DNA of 56,602 nt from contig JBPBQZ010000035.1 in the NCBI GenBank assembly GCA_050955105.1, positions 1 to 56,602 on the forward strand, in the 5' to 3' direction. Made by a program: the position numbers and the translations under genes. Below, in pieces: positions 27,872-34,698 of this stretch. How positions within the stretch are numbered: the stretch's first letter is position 1; the number at the start of each line of letters is the position of its first letter. Source of the stretch: JBPBQZ01 sp050955105. Lineage in GTDB: Bacteria > Pseudomonadota > Gammaproteobacteria > Burkholderiales > Burkholderiaceae. The notes below the pieces were generated by a model. It saw nothing but the letters and a program-made list of their open reading frames with translations, did not search any database and was not told the origin of the DNA.

Positions 27872-28537
27872 ATGAACAAGCCGCGTTCTCGCATCATCCT
27901 GCCCACGCCCGAGGTCGATACCGTACCGACCTCGTTCGGTACCGCCTACGCGGGCGCTCACCCGCTGATGCGGGCATTTGACCGCTTCGCCAGCCAGGTC
28001 ACGCGCTGGGCCGGCTCGCCCGTCAGCTTCTGTATCGCGGCGCTGAGCGTAATCGTCTGGCTGGTGACCGGGCCGATATTTCATTATTCCAATGCCTGGC
28101 AACTCGTCATCAACACGGGCACCACCATCATCACCTTTCTCATGGTGTTTTTGATACAGCAGAGCCAGAACAAAGACAGCGTCGCGGTACATCTCAAATT
28201 GAACGAGTTGCTGTCGGCGCTGCGCTCAGCTGACAACGCCATGATCGGCATCGAAGACGCTTCGGAAGACGAGTTGCTGCGGCTGGCGGCAATGTACGAA
28301 GAACTCGCCAATCACGCGCGTGGACGAGCCGGTGCCGCGGATGGCACCGGCATCGACGCCAACGCCAACATCAGCGTCGACCAGGCGCGCGTCGCACGTT
28401 CGCGTGCGCAAGAAGCGGCACAGGCGGACCAGGACAACGGTGCATCGGTCGACTCAATGCAACGTGCGCGGCGTCGCAGCGCCATGGCCCCGGCGCCTGG
28501 TGAACGCAAGATCATCGTCGACAAGCAGGCGAACTAA
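27872..28537 (+). CDS. Low-affinity iron permease-family membrane protein
   Basis: The 221-residue product matches the bacterial low-affinity iron permease family (Pfam low-affinity iron transport, PF04120 type). Seen directly are FDRFASQVTRWAGSPVSFCIA and ALSVIVWLVTGPIFHYSNAWQ. These are followed by INTGTTIITFLMVFLIQQSQNKDS and a soluble helix LKLNELLSALRSADNAMIGIEDASEDEL. Two membrane helices (about 50-70 and 85-105) form a hairpin. The C-terminal 70 residues are charged and Ala/Arg-rich, outside the family core. Transport of iron is inferred by family only. It follows the small FPASDPP protein by four bases. Confidence 0.82.
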   Translation: MNKPRSRIILPTPEVDTVPTSFGTAYAGAHPLMRAFDRFASQVTRWAGSPVSFCIAALSVIVWLVTGPIFHYSNAWQLVINTGTTIITFLMVFLIQQSQNKDSVAVHLKLNELLSALRSADNAMIGIEDASEDELLRLAAMYEELANHARGRAGAADGTGIDANANISVDQARVARSRAQEAAQADQDNGASVDSMQRARRRSAMAPAPGERKIIVDKQAN

Positions 28538-28617
28538 AAGCAACCGCCGCGGCCCAGTTTGCACAATCGAGCACCAGCGCGCCAGCGCCTGATTCGATAA
28601 CGCTTCTTGATCGCAAA

Positions 28618-29568
28618 ATGACTCTCTGTTCAGCTCTCACCGCTTGCTTGCCCACGCCATGGTCGGGCCCTTGCGCAAGCTTCCAATCCCAAAGACGCGT
28701 CAATCACGCCGCCGAACAATTCTATGCGCATCACGCCTACGATCTGGAGGCTGCCGTCTCTCATATTGAGAACTGGCTGCAGCTGCGCTTGTTCATGGTG
28801 GGCTTTAGCGATTGGCATTGCGGTGGACGCCTGCACGATTCACACGCGGCGCCCGCGCTAGGCGCCGTCGCGGTGATTGAAAGCGAACGTGACGACGCGC
28901 TGAGCCTGGGACTGTTCTATCGCGGTTCACAGGGCTCGGTGCGCGCGACGATGGAAGCGCGTCGGGAAGATCGCCATCTGGCGCTGCGCGGCATCACGAC
29001 GATCTGGCTGCAATTGATGCATGCGGCGCCGTCGAGGTACGCGCGTCGCGTTTTGGCAGCGAGCGACGGACAGGTTGCGAGCTTCTGCGACGCCGTATTG
29101 CGATACCAGGAAAATGTGATCGTTCGGTGTCCCAGAAATCCTCGCGGGGCCGAACATCGGGGCAATTACCAGGGCCTGGACGAAGAGCAGACGCGGGCCA
29201 AGGCACTATTAATCGCCACCGAGCGCCTGAATTTCGCGGGCAGGGAAGCGGCACCTGCGGCCAGCTTGGCTCAACCGAGCTTACCGGTAGTCAACGATAT
29301 CGCCGACTCTGCCGGTCTATCGGTCGGTCAGATTCGCGATGCCCTGAGTTATGACAACCGGCTTACCCCAGCCGGCTTCGAACTGATCTGCGAACACCAT
29401 CTGACGCGCTTCGTGGATAGCGAGGCGCACGGCGCTGGTTACACGTCCGATGCGTCGAATGCCTCGGACAAGTCGGACACGCTTTTCTCTAAATTCCCGG
29501 GCCAGGCGTTCAGAACGGTTTCCGAAAGCGCCGCGGCCTTACCCATGGAATCCGAATCGCTGCTTTAG
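28618..29568 (+). CDS. Unrecognised 316-aa hypothetical protein
   Basis: I do not recognise this protein. The open frame begins ATG at 28618 with no visible ribosome-binding site, so the start is uncertain. The next in-frame Met is well inside, in LFMVGFSDWHC. The product is soluble, mixed alpha/beta, with a compact N-terminal domain to about residue 205 (AEQFYAHHAYDLEAAVSHIENWLQL; WHCGGRLHDSHAAPALGAVAV; REDRHLALRGITTIWLQLMHA). The C-terminal third is Ser/Ala-rich and disorder-like (TSDASNASDKSDTLF). There is no signal peptide. It lies alone between the iron permease-family gene and a divergent small ORF. A secreted or accessory protein is possible but unsupported. Confidence 0.6.
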   Translation: MTLCSALTACLPTPWSGPCASFQSQRRVNHAAEQFYAHHAYDLEAAVSHIENWLQLRLFMVGFSDWHCGGRLHDSHAAPALGAVAVIESERDDALSLGLFYRGSQGSVRATMEARREDRHLALRGITTIWLQLMHAAPSRYARRVLAASDGQVASFCDAVLRYQENVIVRCPRNPRGAEHRGNYQGLDEEQTRAKALLIATERLNFAGREAAPAASLAQPSLPVVNDIADSAGLSVGQIRDALSYDNRLTPAGFELICEHHLTRFVDSEAHGAGYTSDASNASDKSDTLFSKFPGQAFRTVSESAAALPMESESLL

Positions 29569-29584
29569 GCGCTGCCTCATTCGC

Positions 29585-29809
29585 TTAATCGTCGAAGCGC
29601 TTCGACACTGCCGGCAAGCCGCGCATGCCATCGCGCGGCTTGCTCGACGTTGCTACGTGCAACACCGGCCGGCCGCCGCTGCGTGTCTGCTCGCAAGGGC
29701 CATGCAAGCGCTTTTCAGCGCCGAACCACTCAACCGCCGTCTTGGCTAGAATCGACGCCAGGATGGCCTGCCGACGTACCGCCACTGCGGCGTTTTTCAT
29801 CGTATTCAT
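29585..29809 (-). CDS. Small hypothetical protein, 74 aa
   Basis: The ATG at 29809 is preceded by CGAGGTG at about the right spacing, the main reason to call it. The product starts MNTMKNAAVAVRRQAILASI, a basic then helical N-terminus, and continues LAKTAVEWFGAEKRLHGPCE. It is divergent from the serine acetyltransferase gene, with 81 bases between starts and a 15-base palindrome in the gap. It could be a small regulator or membrane-proximal peptide, but no family is recognised and its second half looks low-complexity. Confidence 0.42.
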   Translation of the reverse strand: MNTMKNAAVAVRRQAILASILAKTAVEWFGAEKRLHGPCEQTRSGGRPVLHVATSSKPRDGMRGLPAVSKRFDD

Positions 29810-29838
29810 CGCACACCTCGTCGCACTTCAACGTGCTT

Positions 29839-29853
29839 TGCCGTATTACGGCA
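29839..29853. promoter_or_regulatory. 15-base palindrome in divergent promoter gap
   Basis: TGCCGTA-T-TACGGCA is a perfect palindrome with 7-base arms around one central base. It lies between the divergent starts at 29809 (minus) and 29891 (plus). A possible -10 (CAGAAT, 29851-29856) for the serine acetyltransferase gene overlaps its right arm, so a bound protein would block that promoter. It is an operator candidate; the regulator is unknown. Confidence 0.45.
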
Positions 29854-29890
29854 GAATCCCATGTCAAGATGACGAAAAACGAAGATCGCT

Positions 29891-30811
29891 ATGGAAAATC
29901 GCACTCTCCCGGAAGCCGATTTGCTCTGGAATCTCGATGAGCTGGTCGGTGCGCTACGCACCTCGCGCGAAATCACGCATAACGTCAGGCATCGCGGACG
30001 CATTCGCGAACTGCCGTCGCGCGCGGCGCTGTGCGAAATCCTGCAAGGCCTGAGCGCCGCGCTGTTTCCCACGCACTACGGTAAACCCGACCTGAGCGAC
30101 GAGGATATCGACTATTTCGTCGGCAATACCTTGAATCAAACGCTCAAGCCGTTGGCAGAACAAGTGCGGCGCAGCCTGTTTTTTGGGACCGATGCCGACG
30201 CGCAGGACGATGCGGTGCGGCGCAAGCGCGCGATTGCGCTGACCCGCGAATTCGCGTCGCGACTAGTGGATATCCGCGCGCTGCTGGTCAGCGATCTGCA
30301 CGCCGCTTATCGCGGCGACCCGGCGGCCGCCAGCCTGTCGGAAGTGATGCTCTGCTACCCCGGTTTTATCGCGGTCATGTACCACCGCATCGCGCATACG
30401 CTGCACGGGCTCGGCGCGCCACTGCTGGGTCGCGTGATTGCCGACATCGCGCATTCCACCACCAGCATCGACATTCATCCGGCGGCGCAGATCGGCGCCA
30501 GTTTCTTCATTGACCATGGCACGGGTGTGGTGATCGGCGAGACCACCATCATCGGCGACAACGTGCGCTTGTATCAGGCGGTGACGCTGGGCGCCAAGCG
30601 CTTCCCGGCGGATGAAAACGGACACCTGATCAAAGGCCATCAACGTCATCCGATCGTCGAAGACGACGTGGTCATCTATGCGGGCGCAACCGTGCTCGGG
30701 CGCATCACCATCGGCCGCGGCTCGGTGATCGGCGGCAACGTCTGGCTCACGCACAGTGTGCCGCCGGAGTCGAATGTGTCGCAAGCGCAAGCGCAGAGCG
30801 ACTGCGATTAA
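29891..30811 (+). CDS. Serine O-acetyltransferase (CysE/EpsC family)
   Basis: The enzyme transfers acetyl from acetyl-CoA to L-serine, giving O-acetylserine for cysteine synthesis. The 306-residue product has an N-terminal helical domain (residues 1-180, with AYRGDPAAASLSEVMLCYPGFIAV and YHRIAH). A left-handed beta-helix of hexapeptide repeats follows: IHPAAQIGASFFIDHGTGVV, IGETTIIGDNVRLYQAVTLGA and HPIVEDDVVIYAGATVLG. The His of IDHGTG is the expected catalytic residue. The length of about 306 places it with the EpsC-type rather than the 270-residue enteric CysE. A GAAG sequence lies upstream of the ATG. It is convergent with the GMC oxidoreductase, with nine bases between stops. Confidence 0.9.
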   Translation: MENRTLPEADLLWNLDELVGALRTSREITHNVRHRGRIRELPSRAALCEILQGLSAALFPTHYGKPDLSDEDIDYFVGNTLNQTLKPLAEQVRRSLFFGTDADAQDDAVRRKRAIALTREFASRLVDIRALLVSDLHAAYRGDPAAASLSEVMLCYPGFIAVMYHRIAHTLHGLGAPLLGRVIADIAHSTTSIDIHPAAQIGASFFIDHGTGVVIGETTIIGDNVRLYQAVTLGAKRFPADENGHLIKGHQRHPIVEDDVVIYAGATVLGRITIGRGSVIGGNVWLTHSVPPESNVSQAQAQSDCD

Positions 30812-30820
30812 AGGGGGTTT

Positions 30821-32440
30821 TCAACGTTGCCGCGCGGCGTCGAGGAGCAACGCCGCGCCACGCTCGGCGATCATCAGCGTCGGCGTGTTGGTATTGCCTG
30901 ACGTGATGAACGGCATCACCGACGCATCGATCACACGCAAGCCGTCGATGCCGCGCACCCGCAATTCCGAATCGGTCACCGCCATCTCATTATCCGCAGG
31001 CCCCATCGCGCAGGTGCCCACCGGATGGAAGATGGTGGTACCCAAATCTCCCGCCGCCTGGATGAACTGCTCGTCGGTCGTGACCGATGGCCCAGGCAGA
31101 TATTCATCCACACCGAATGGTGCCAGCGCCGGCTGGTGAGCGATCTTGCGCGTTAGCCGCAGCGCACGCACGGCGGTCTGCCGATCGGCTTCGTCCGACA
31201 GATAACACGGTGCGATCTTCGGCGGCGAGGCCGGATCGCCATCTCGAATATCGATGGTGCCGCGCGACGCCGGACGCAGATTGCAAACCGATGCGGTGAA
31301 TGCCGGAAACGTATGCAGCGGGTCGCCGAACTTGTCGAGCGACAGCGGCTGCACATGGTATTGCAGATCGGGCGTGATCTCCTCCGGACGCGAGCGCGCG
31401 AACAAGCCCAGTTGACTCGGCGCCATGGTCAGCGGGCCGGTGCGCAACAGCGCGTATTCAAGCGCCATCATGCCCTTGCCGAACAAGGTGCCGGCGCGCT
31501 CGTTCAAGGTAGGAATGCGCTCGACCTTGAACACCGAGCGCAACTGCAAGTGGTCCTGCAAATTGCGCCCCACGCCGGGCAAGTCGTGCGCGAGCGCAAT
31601 GCCCGCGGCTGCGAGCGTCTGCGCCGGACCGATCCCCGAACGCTGCAAAATTGCCGGCGAACCGACCGAGCCTGCCGTCAAGATGGTTTCACGACGCGCG
31701 CGCGCCTGCCGCGGCACGCCTTCCAGCAAGAATTCCACGCCGCTCGCGCGCTTGCCTTGCAGCGTGACGCGCGCGATCAGCGCGCCGGTTACCACGCGCA
31801 GATTGCGACGCCCGCGCGCCGGTTTCAAAAATGCTTTCGAGGTATTCCAGCGCACGCCGCGCTTCTGATTCACTTCGAACAAACCCACGCCTTCGTTGTC
31901 TCCCACATTGAAGTCGGGCGAGCGTCGCACGCCGGCCTGTATCGCCGCCTCGGCGAAACGATCCAGCACGTCCCAGCGCAAGCGCTGGCGTTCGACGCGC
32001 CATTCGCCATCCGCGCCGTGGTGCTCGGTTTTGCCGGCCCAATGGTTTTCCGATTGCCTGAAAACAGCGCTCACGCTTTCCCAATTCCAGCGTGCGTCCC
32101 CGGTGTGCGCCGCCCAGCGCTCGTAATCATGCGACTGTCCGCGCATATAGATCATCGCGTTGATCGACGACGAACCGCCCAGCACGCGGCCGCGCGCATA
32201 GTTGATCGAGCGGCCGTTCAAGCCCGCCTCAGGCTCGGTCTGGTAGCACCAGTCGGTGCGAGGGTTGCCGATGCAAAACAGGTAGCCGACCGGAATGTGA
32301 ATCCAGATCCAGTTGTCTTTGCCGCCAGCTTCCAGCAACAGCACGTTCACGTTCGGATCGCGCGACAGTCGATTCGCCAGCACACATCCCGCCGTGCCCC
32401 CGCCGGCTACGATGTAATCGTATTCGCCGAAATCCTCCAT
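30821..32440 (-). CDS. GMC-family FAD oxidoreductase (choline/alcohol dehydrogenase-like)
   Basis: The 539-residue flavoprotein oxidises an alcohol with FAD. The ADP-binding motif VAGGGTAGCVLANRLS lies at residues about 11-26, and GRVLGGSSSINAMIYMRGQ is a GMC signature. GILTAGSVGSP-like ETILTAGSVGSPAILQRSGIG is the second signature. The C-terminal active-site parts are TIFHPVGTCAMG (His) and SGNTNTPTLMIAERGA (Asn). The start at 32440 has AGGAGA six bases upstream. A longer frame to 32578 adds an unrelated basic peptide and was rejected. The substrate is unknown. The divergent methylmalonate-semialdehyde dehydrogenase suggests linked alcohol-to-acid catabolism under shared control. Confidence 0.92.
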   Translation of the reverse strand: MEDFGEYDYIVAGGGTAGCVLANRLSRDPNVNVLLLEAGGKDNWIWIHIPVGYLFCIGNPRTDWCYQTEPEAGLNGRSINYARGRVLGGSSSINAMIYMRGQSHDYERWAAHTGDARWNWESVSAVFRQSENHWAGKTEHHGADGEWRVERQRLRWDVLDRFAEAAIQAGVRRSPDFNVGDNEGVGLFEVNQKRGVRWNTSKAFLKPARGRRNLRVVTGALIARVTLQGKRASGVEFLLEGVPRQARARRETILTAGSVGSPAILQRSGIGPAQTLAAAGIALAHDLPGVGRNLQDHLQLRSVFKVERIPTLNERAGTLFGKGMMALEYALLRTGPLTMAPSQLGLFARSRPEEITPDLQYHVQPLSLDKFGDPLHTFPAFTASVCNLRPASRGTIDIRDGDPASPPKIAPCYLSDEADRQTAVRALRLTRKIAHQPALAPFGVDEYLPGPSVTTDEQFIQAAGDLGTTIFHPVGTCAMGPADNEMAVTDSELRVRGIDGLRVIDASVMPFITSGNTNTPTLMIAERGAALLLDAARQR

Positions 32441-32593
32441 GCACTGTCTCCTGCTTCGCTGACTATTTTTAAGATATTGCGGCCACGGCACGGCTGGGGC
32501 GCCTGCGCGACGCCGCGCCGCATGGACGGCCGAGTGCCGATGCGGCCATTCTAGAGGGGCGGCCGGCCATCGAGCCAATGAGTTTCGGCAATC

Positions 32594-32618
32594 TGGATAT
32601 TGTTCATCTCAATATCCA
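32594..32618. promoter_or_regulatory. Operator-like dyad, copy 1
   Basis: TGGATATTG-N7-CAATATCCA is a perfect dyad with 9-base arms and a 7-base spacer. It lies 154 bases upstream of the GMC oxidoreductase start. The same core recurs at 32744-32764, 148 bases away centre to centre. It is probably the binding site of a dimeric regulator of the divergent pair. Confidence 0.6.
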
Positions 32619-32743
32619 ACGTATGCCGCGCGCGCCGATGCCTTGTCTCGCTATCGCAATAAGCCGTCGGCAACACGCAATCGTCCGGACATCGAGTCGG
32701 AAGATGGCACGGTGGCGCCGCCGTACATCCGGGTAGCGTTCTT

Positions 32744-32764
32744 GATATTGAGACGGACAATATC
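32744..32764. promoter_or_regulatory. Operator-like dyad, copy 2
   Basis: GATATTG-N7-CAATATC is a perfect 7-base-arm dyad with the same core and spacer length as copy 1. It lies about 105 bases upstream of the mmsA start. Two identical cores in one divergent gap make chance unlikely. Spacing near 14 helical turns would put both on one face and allow looping. Confidence 0.6.
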
Positions 32765-32868
32765 CGACAAGCGACGGATCAATTGGATCGAGACGTGCAC
32801 GCCGGGTAAGATTTGCGTCAGGCAAGCGGTCGACATCGGCGCGACGCGCTCCGCAAGATGGAATACTC

Positions 32869-34425
32869 ATGGACCAGGCCTTACACGACGCGAGCACGGC
32901 GAACACTTCGGGCGCCCACGCTACCGACTCGATTGCCACCCTTAGCCACTGGATTGATGGCGCCGCAGTGGCCAGCCATTCGACCCGCCATGGCGACGTA
33001 TTCAATCCGGCCACCGGCCAAGTAGGCGCGCGCGTGCCGCTCGCCTCCGCCGCCGAAGTCGACCAGGCGGTGCAGGCTGCCAAACGCGCCTTCCCCGCCT
33101 GGAGCGAAACCCCCGCGCTGAAGCGTGCGCGCATCATGTTTCGCTTCAAGGAGCTGCTCGACCGCCATCAGGATGAACTGGCCGCGCTGATCACTCGCGA
33201 ACACGGCAAGGTACTGCCGGATGCCGGCGGCGAAGTAACGCGGGGCGTCGAAGTCGTGGAATTCGCCTGCGGCATTCCGCATCTGTTAAAGGGCGAGCAC
33301 AGTGACAACATCGGCGGCGGCATCGACAACTGGAACCTGCGCCAACCCCTCGGCGTGGTGGCGGGCATTACGCCCTTCAATTTCCCGGCGATGGTGCCGA
33401 TGTGGATGTTCCCGGTAGCGATCGCCTGCGGCAACACCTTCGTCTTGAAGCCTTCCGAACGCGATCCGTCGGCCTCGCTGTTCCTCGCGCGCCTGTTCAC
33501 CGAAGCAGGGTTGCCTGATGGAGTTTTCAACGTCGTGCACGGCGACAAGGAAGCGGTCGATGCGCTGTTGGAACACCCCGATGTGCGCGCGCTGTCATTC
33601 GTCGGCTCGACGCCCATCGCACAATACATTCACACCGAAGGTTCGCGGCACGGCAAGCGCGTGCAAGCGCTCGGCGGCGCGAAAAACCATTTGGTGGTGA
33701 TGCCCGACGCGGACATCGACCAAGCTGTCGATGCACTGGTAGGTGCGGCTTATGGCTCGGCCGGCGAACGCTGCATGGCGATCTCGGTGGCGGTGGCAGT
33801 GGGCAATATCGCCGACACGCTGGTCGAGCGTCTGGCCGCCCGCGCCCGCACCTTGAAAATCGGCAACGGCATCGACGCCGGCATCGAGATGGGGCCGCTG
33901 GTGACAGCAGTGCACCGCAAAAAAGTCGAGGACTATATCGGCAAGGGCGTTGCAGAAGGCGCCACACTGGTGGTCGACGGGCGTGGCCGGCACGTGGACG
34001 CCTATCCGCACGGCTTCTACACCGGCGGCACGCTGTTCGATCACGTCACGCCCGAGATGACGATCTACCGTGAAGAGATCTTCGGACCGGTATTAGCGGT
34101 GGTACGCGTGCCGGATTTCGCCAGCGCGGTAGCCTTGATCAACCGCCATGAATTTGCCAACGGCGTATCGTGCTACACCACCGATGGCGGCATTGCGCGG
34201 GCTTTTTCAAGACAGATCGAAGTGGGAATGGTCGGCATCAACGTGCCGATTCCAGTGCCGATGGCCTGGCATTCGTTCGGCGGCTGGAAGCGCTCGCTGT
34301 TCGGCGATCATCACGCTTATGGCGAAGAAGGCATACGTTTCTACACCCGCTACAAGAGCATCATGCAGCGCTGGCCAGACAGCATCGCAAAGGGCGCCGA
34401 GTTCACGATGCCCGTCGCGAAATAA
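32869..34425 (+). CDS. mmsA: CoA-acylating methylmalonate-semialdehyde dehydrogenase
   Basis: MmsA converts (methyl)malonate semialdehyde plus CoA and NAD to propionyl- or acetyl-CoA in valine, beta-alanine and inositol breakdown. The 518-residue product is an aldehyde dehydrogenase with PLGVVAGITPFNFPAMVPMWMFP, typical of MmsA. It also has FVLKPSERDP, the FVGSTPIAQYIH NAD-fold element, the MmsA-type QALGGAKNHLVVMPDAD, and catalytic Cys302 in GSAGERCMAIS. The C-terminal GWKRSLFGDHHAYGEEGIRFYTR also fits MmsA. The first 25 residues are extra to the core. GGAA lies about seven bases before the ATG. It is divergent from the GMC oxidoreductase and convergent with the DUF3008 gene (11 bases apart). 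Confidence 0.93.
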   Translation: MDQALHDASTANTSGAHATDSIATLSHWIDGAAVASHSTRHGDVFNPATGQVGARVPLASAAEVDQAVQAAKRAFPAWSETPALKRARIMFRFKELLDRHQDELAALITREHGKVLPDAGGEVTRGVEVVEFACGIPHLLKGEHSDNIGGGIDNWNLRQPLGVVAGITPFNFPAMVPMWMFPVAIACGNTFVLKPSERDPSASLFLARLFTEAGLPDGVFNVVHGDKEAVDALLEHPDVRALSFVGSTPIAQYIHTEGSRHGKRVQALGGAKNHLVVMPDADIDQAVDALVGAAYGSAGERCMAISVAVAVGNIADTLVERLAARARTLKIGNGIDAGIEMGPLVTAVHRKKVEDYIGKGVAEGATLVVDGRGRHVDAYPHGFYTGGTLFDHVTPEMTIYREEIFGPVLAVVRVPDFASAVALINRHEFANGVSCYTTDGGIARAFSRQIEVGMVGINVPIPVPMAWHSFGGWKRSLFGDHHAYGEEGIRFYTRYKSIMQRWPDSIAKGAEFTMPVAK

Positions 34426-34436
34426 CCCGGTAAGGG

Positions 34437-34625
34437 CTAACGAGACGTCGCGTGCGCCGGTTTGCCCTTCTGCTTGGTCGATGCCATATCGTGCAATTCT
34501 TTCTTGCTCATCGATTTGTACATCGACTTCGATGCACCTTTCAGGTCGCCTACCTTCTTTTCACCTTCTTTGGCGGACAAGGCCGCGCCAGCGGCCATTT
34601 GCTGTGCTTTCGATTTGGCTGGCAT
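34437..34625 (-). CDS. DUF3008 family small protein
   Basis: The 62-residue basic protein starts MPAKSKAQQMAAGAALSAKE and continues KGASKSMYKSMSKKEL, ending STKQKGKPAHATSR. This is the DUF3008 pattern (MPAKSKAQQ...AAGAAL...KGASKxMxxSMSxxEL...TKxKGKPxH). AAGGAG lies seven bases before the ATG at 34625, which decides the start over a longer frame from 34658. The function is unknown. These proteins are usually short, Lys-rich and conserved in soil proteobacteria. It lies 73 bases downstream of the YhaN-like gene, on the same strand. Confidence 0.85.
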   Translation of the reverse strand: MPAKSKAQQMAAGAALSAKEGEKKVGDLKGASKSMYKSMSKKELHDMASTKQKGKPAHATSR

Positions 34626-34647
34626 ACGAATGCTCCTTGAAATGGAA

Positions 34648-34668
34648 GTGATCTTCAAGCGCGATCAC
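34648..34668. promoter_or_regulatory. Dyad upstream of DUF3008 gene
   Basis: GTGATC-N9-GATCAC is a perfect 6-base-arm inverted repeat. It lies 22 bases upstream of the DUF3008 start and 30 bases beyond the yhaN-like stop. It could be an operator for the small gene or a weak hairpin ending the upstream transcript. No T-run follows it on the minus strand. Confidence 0.3.
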
Positions 34669-34698
34669 ACCTTTCATTGAGCAACACGCGTGCCGCGT

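Noticed and set aside
31313..32554. 413-residue frame antisense to the GMC oxidoreductase
   Set aside because: Shadow of a clear FAD enzyme; His/Arg-rich without domain pattern.
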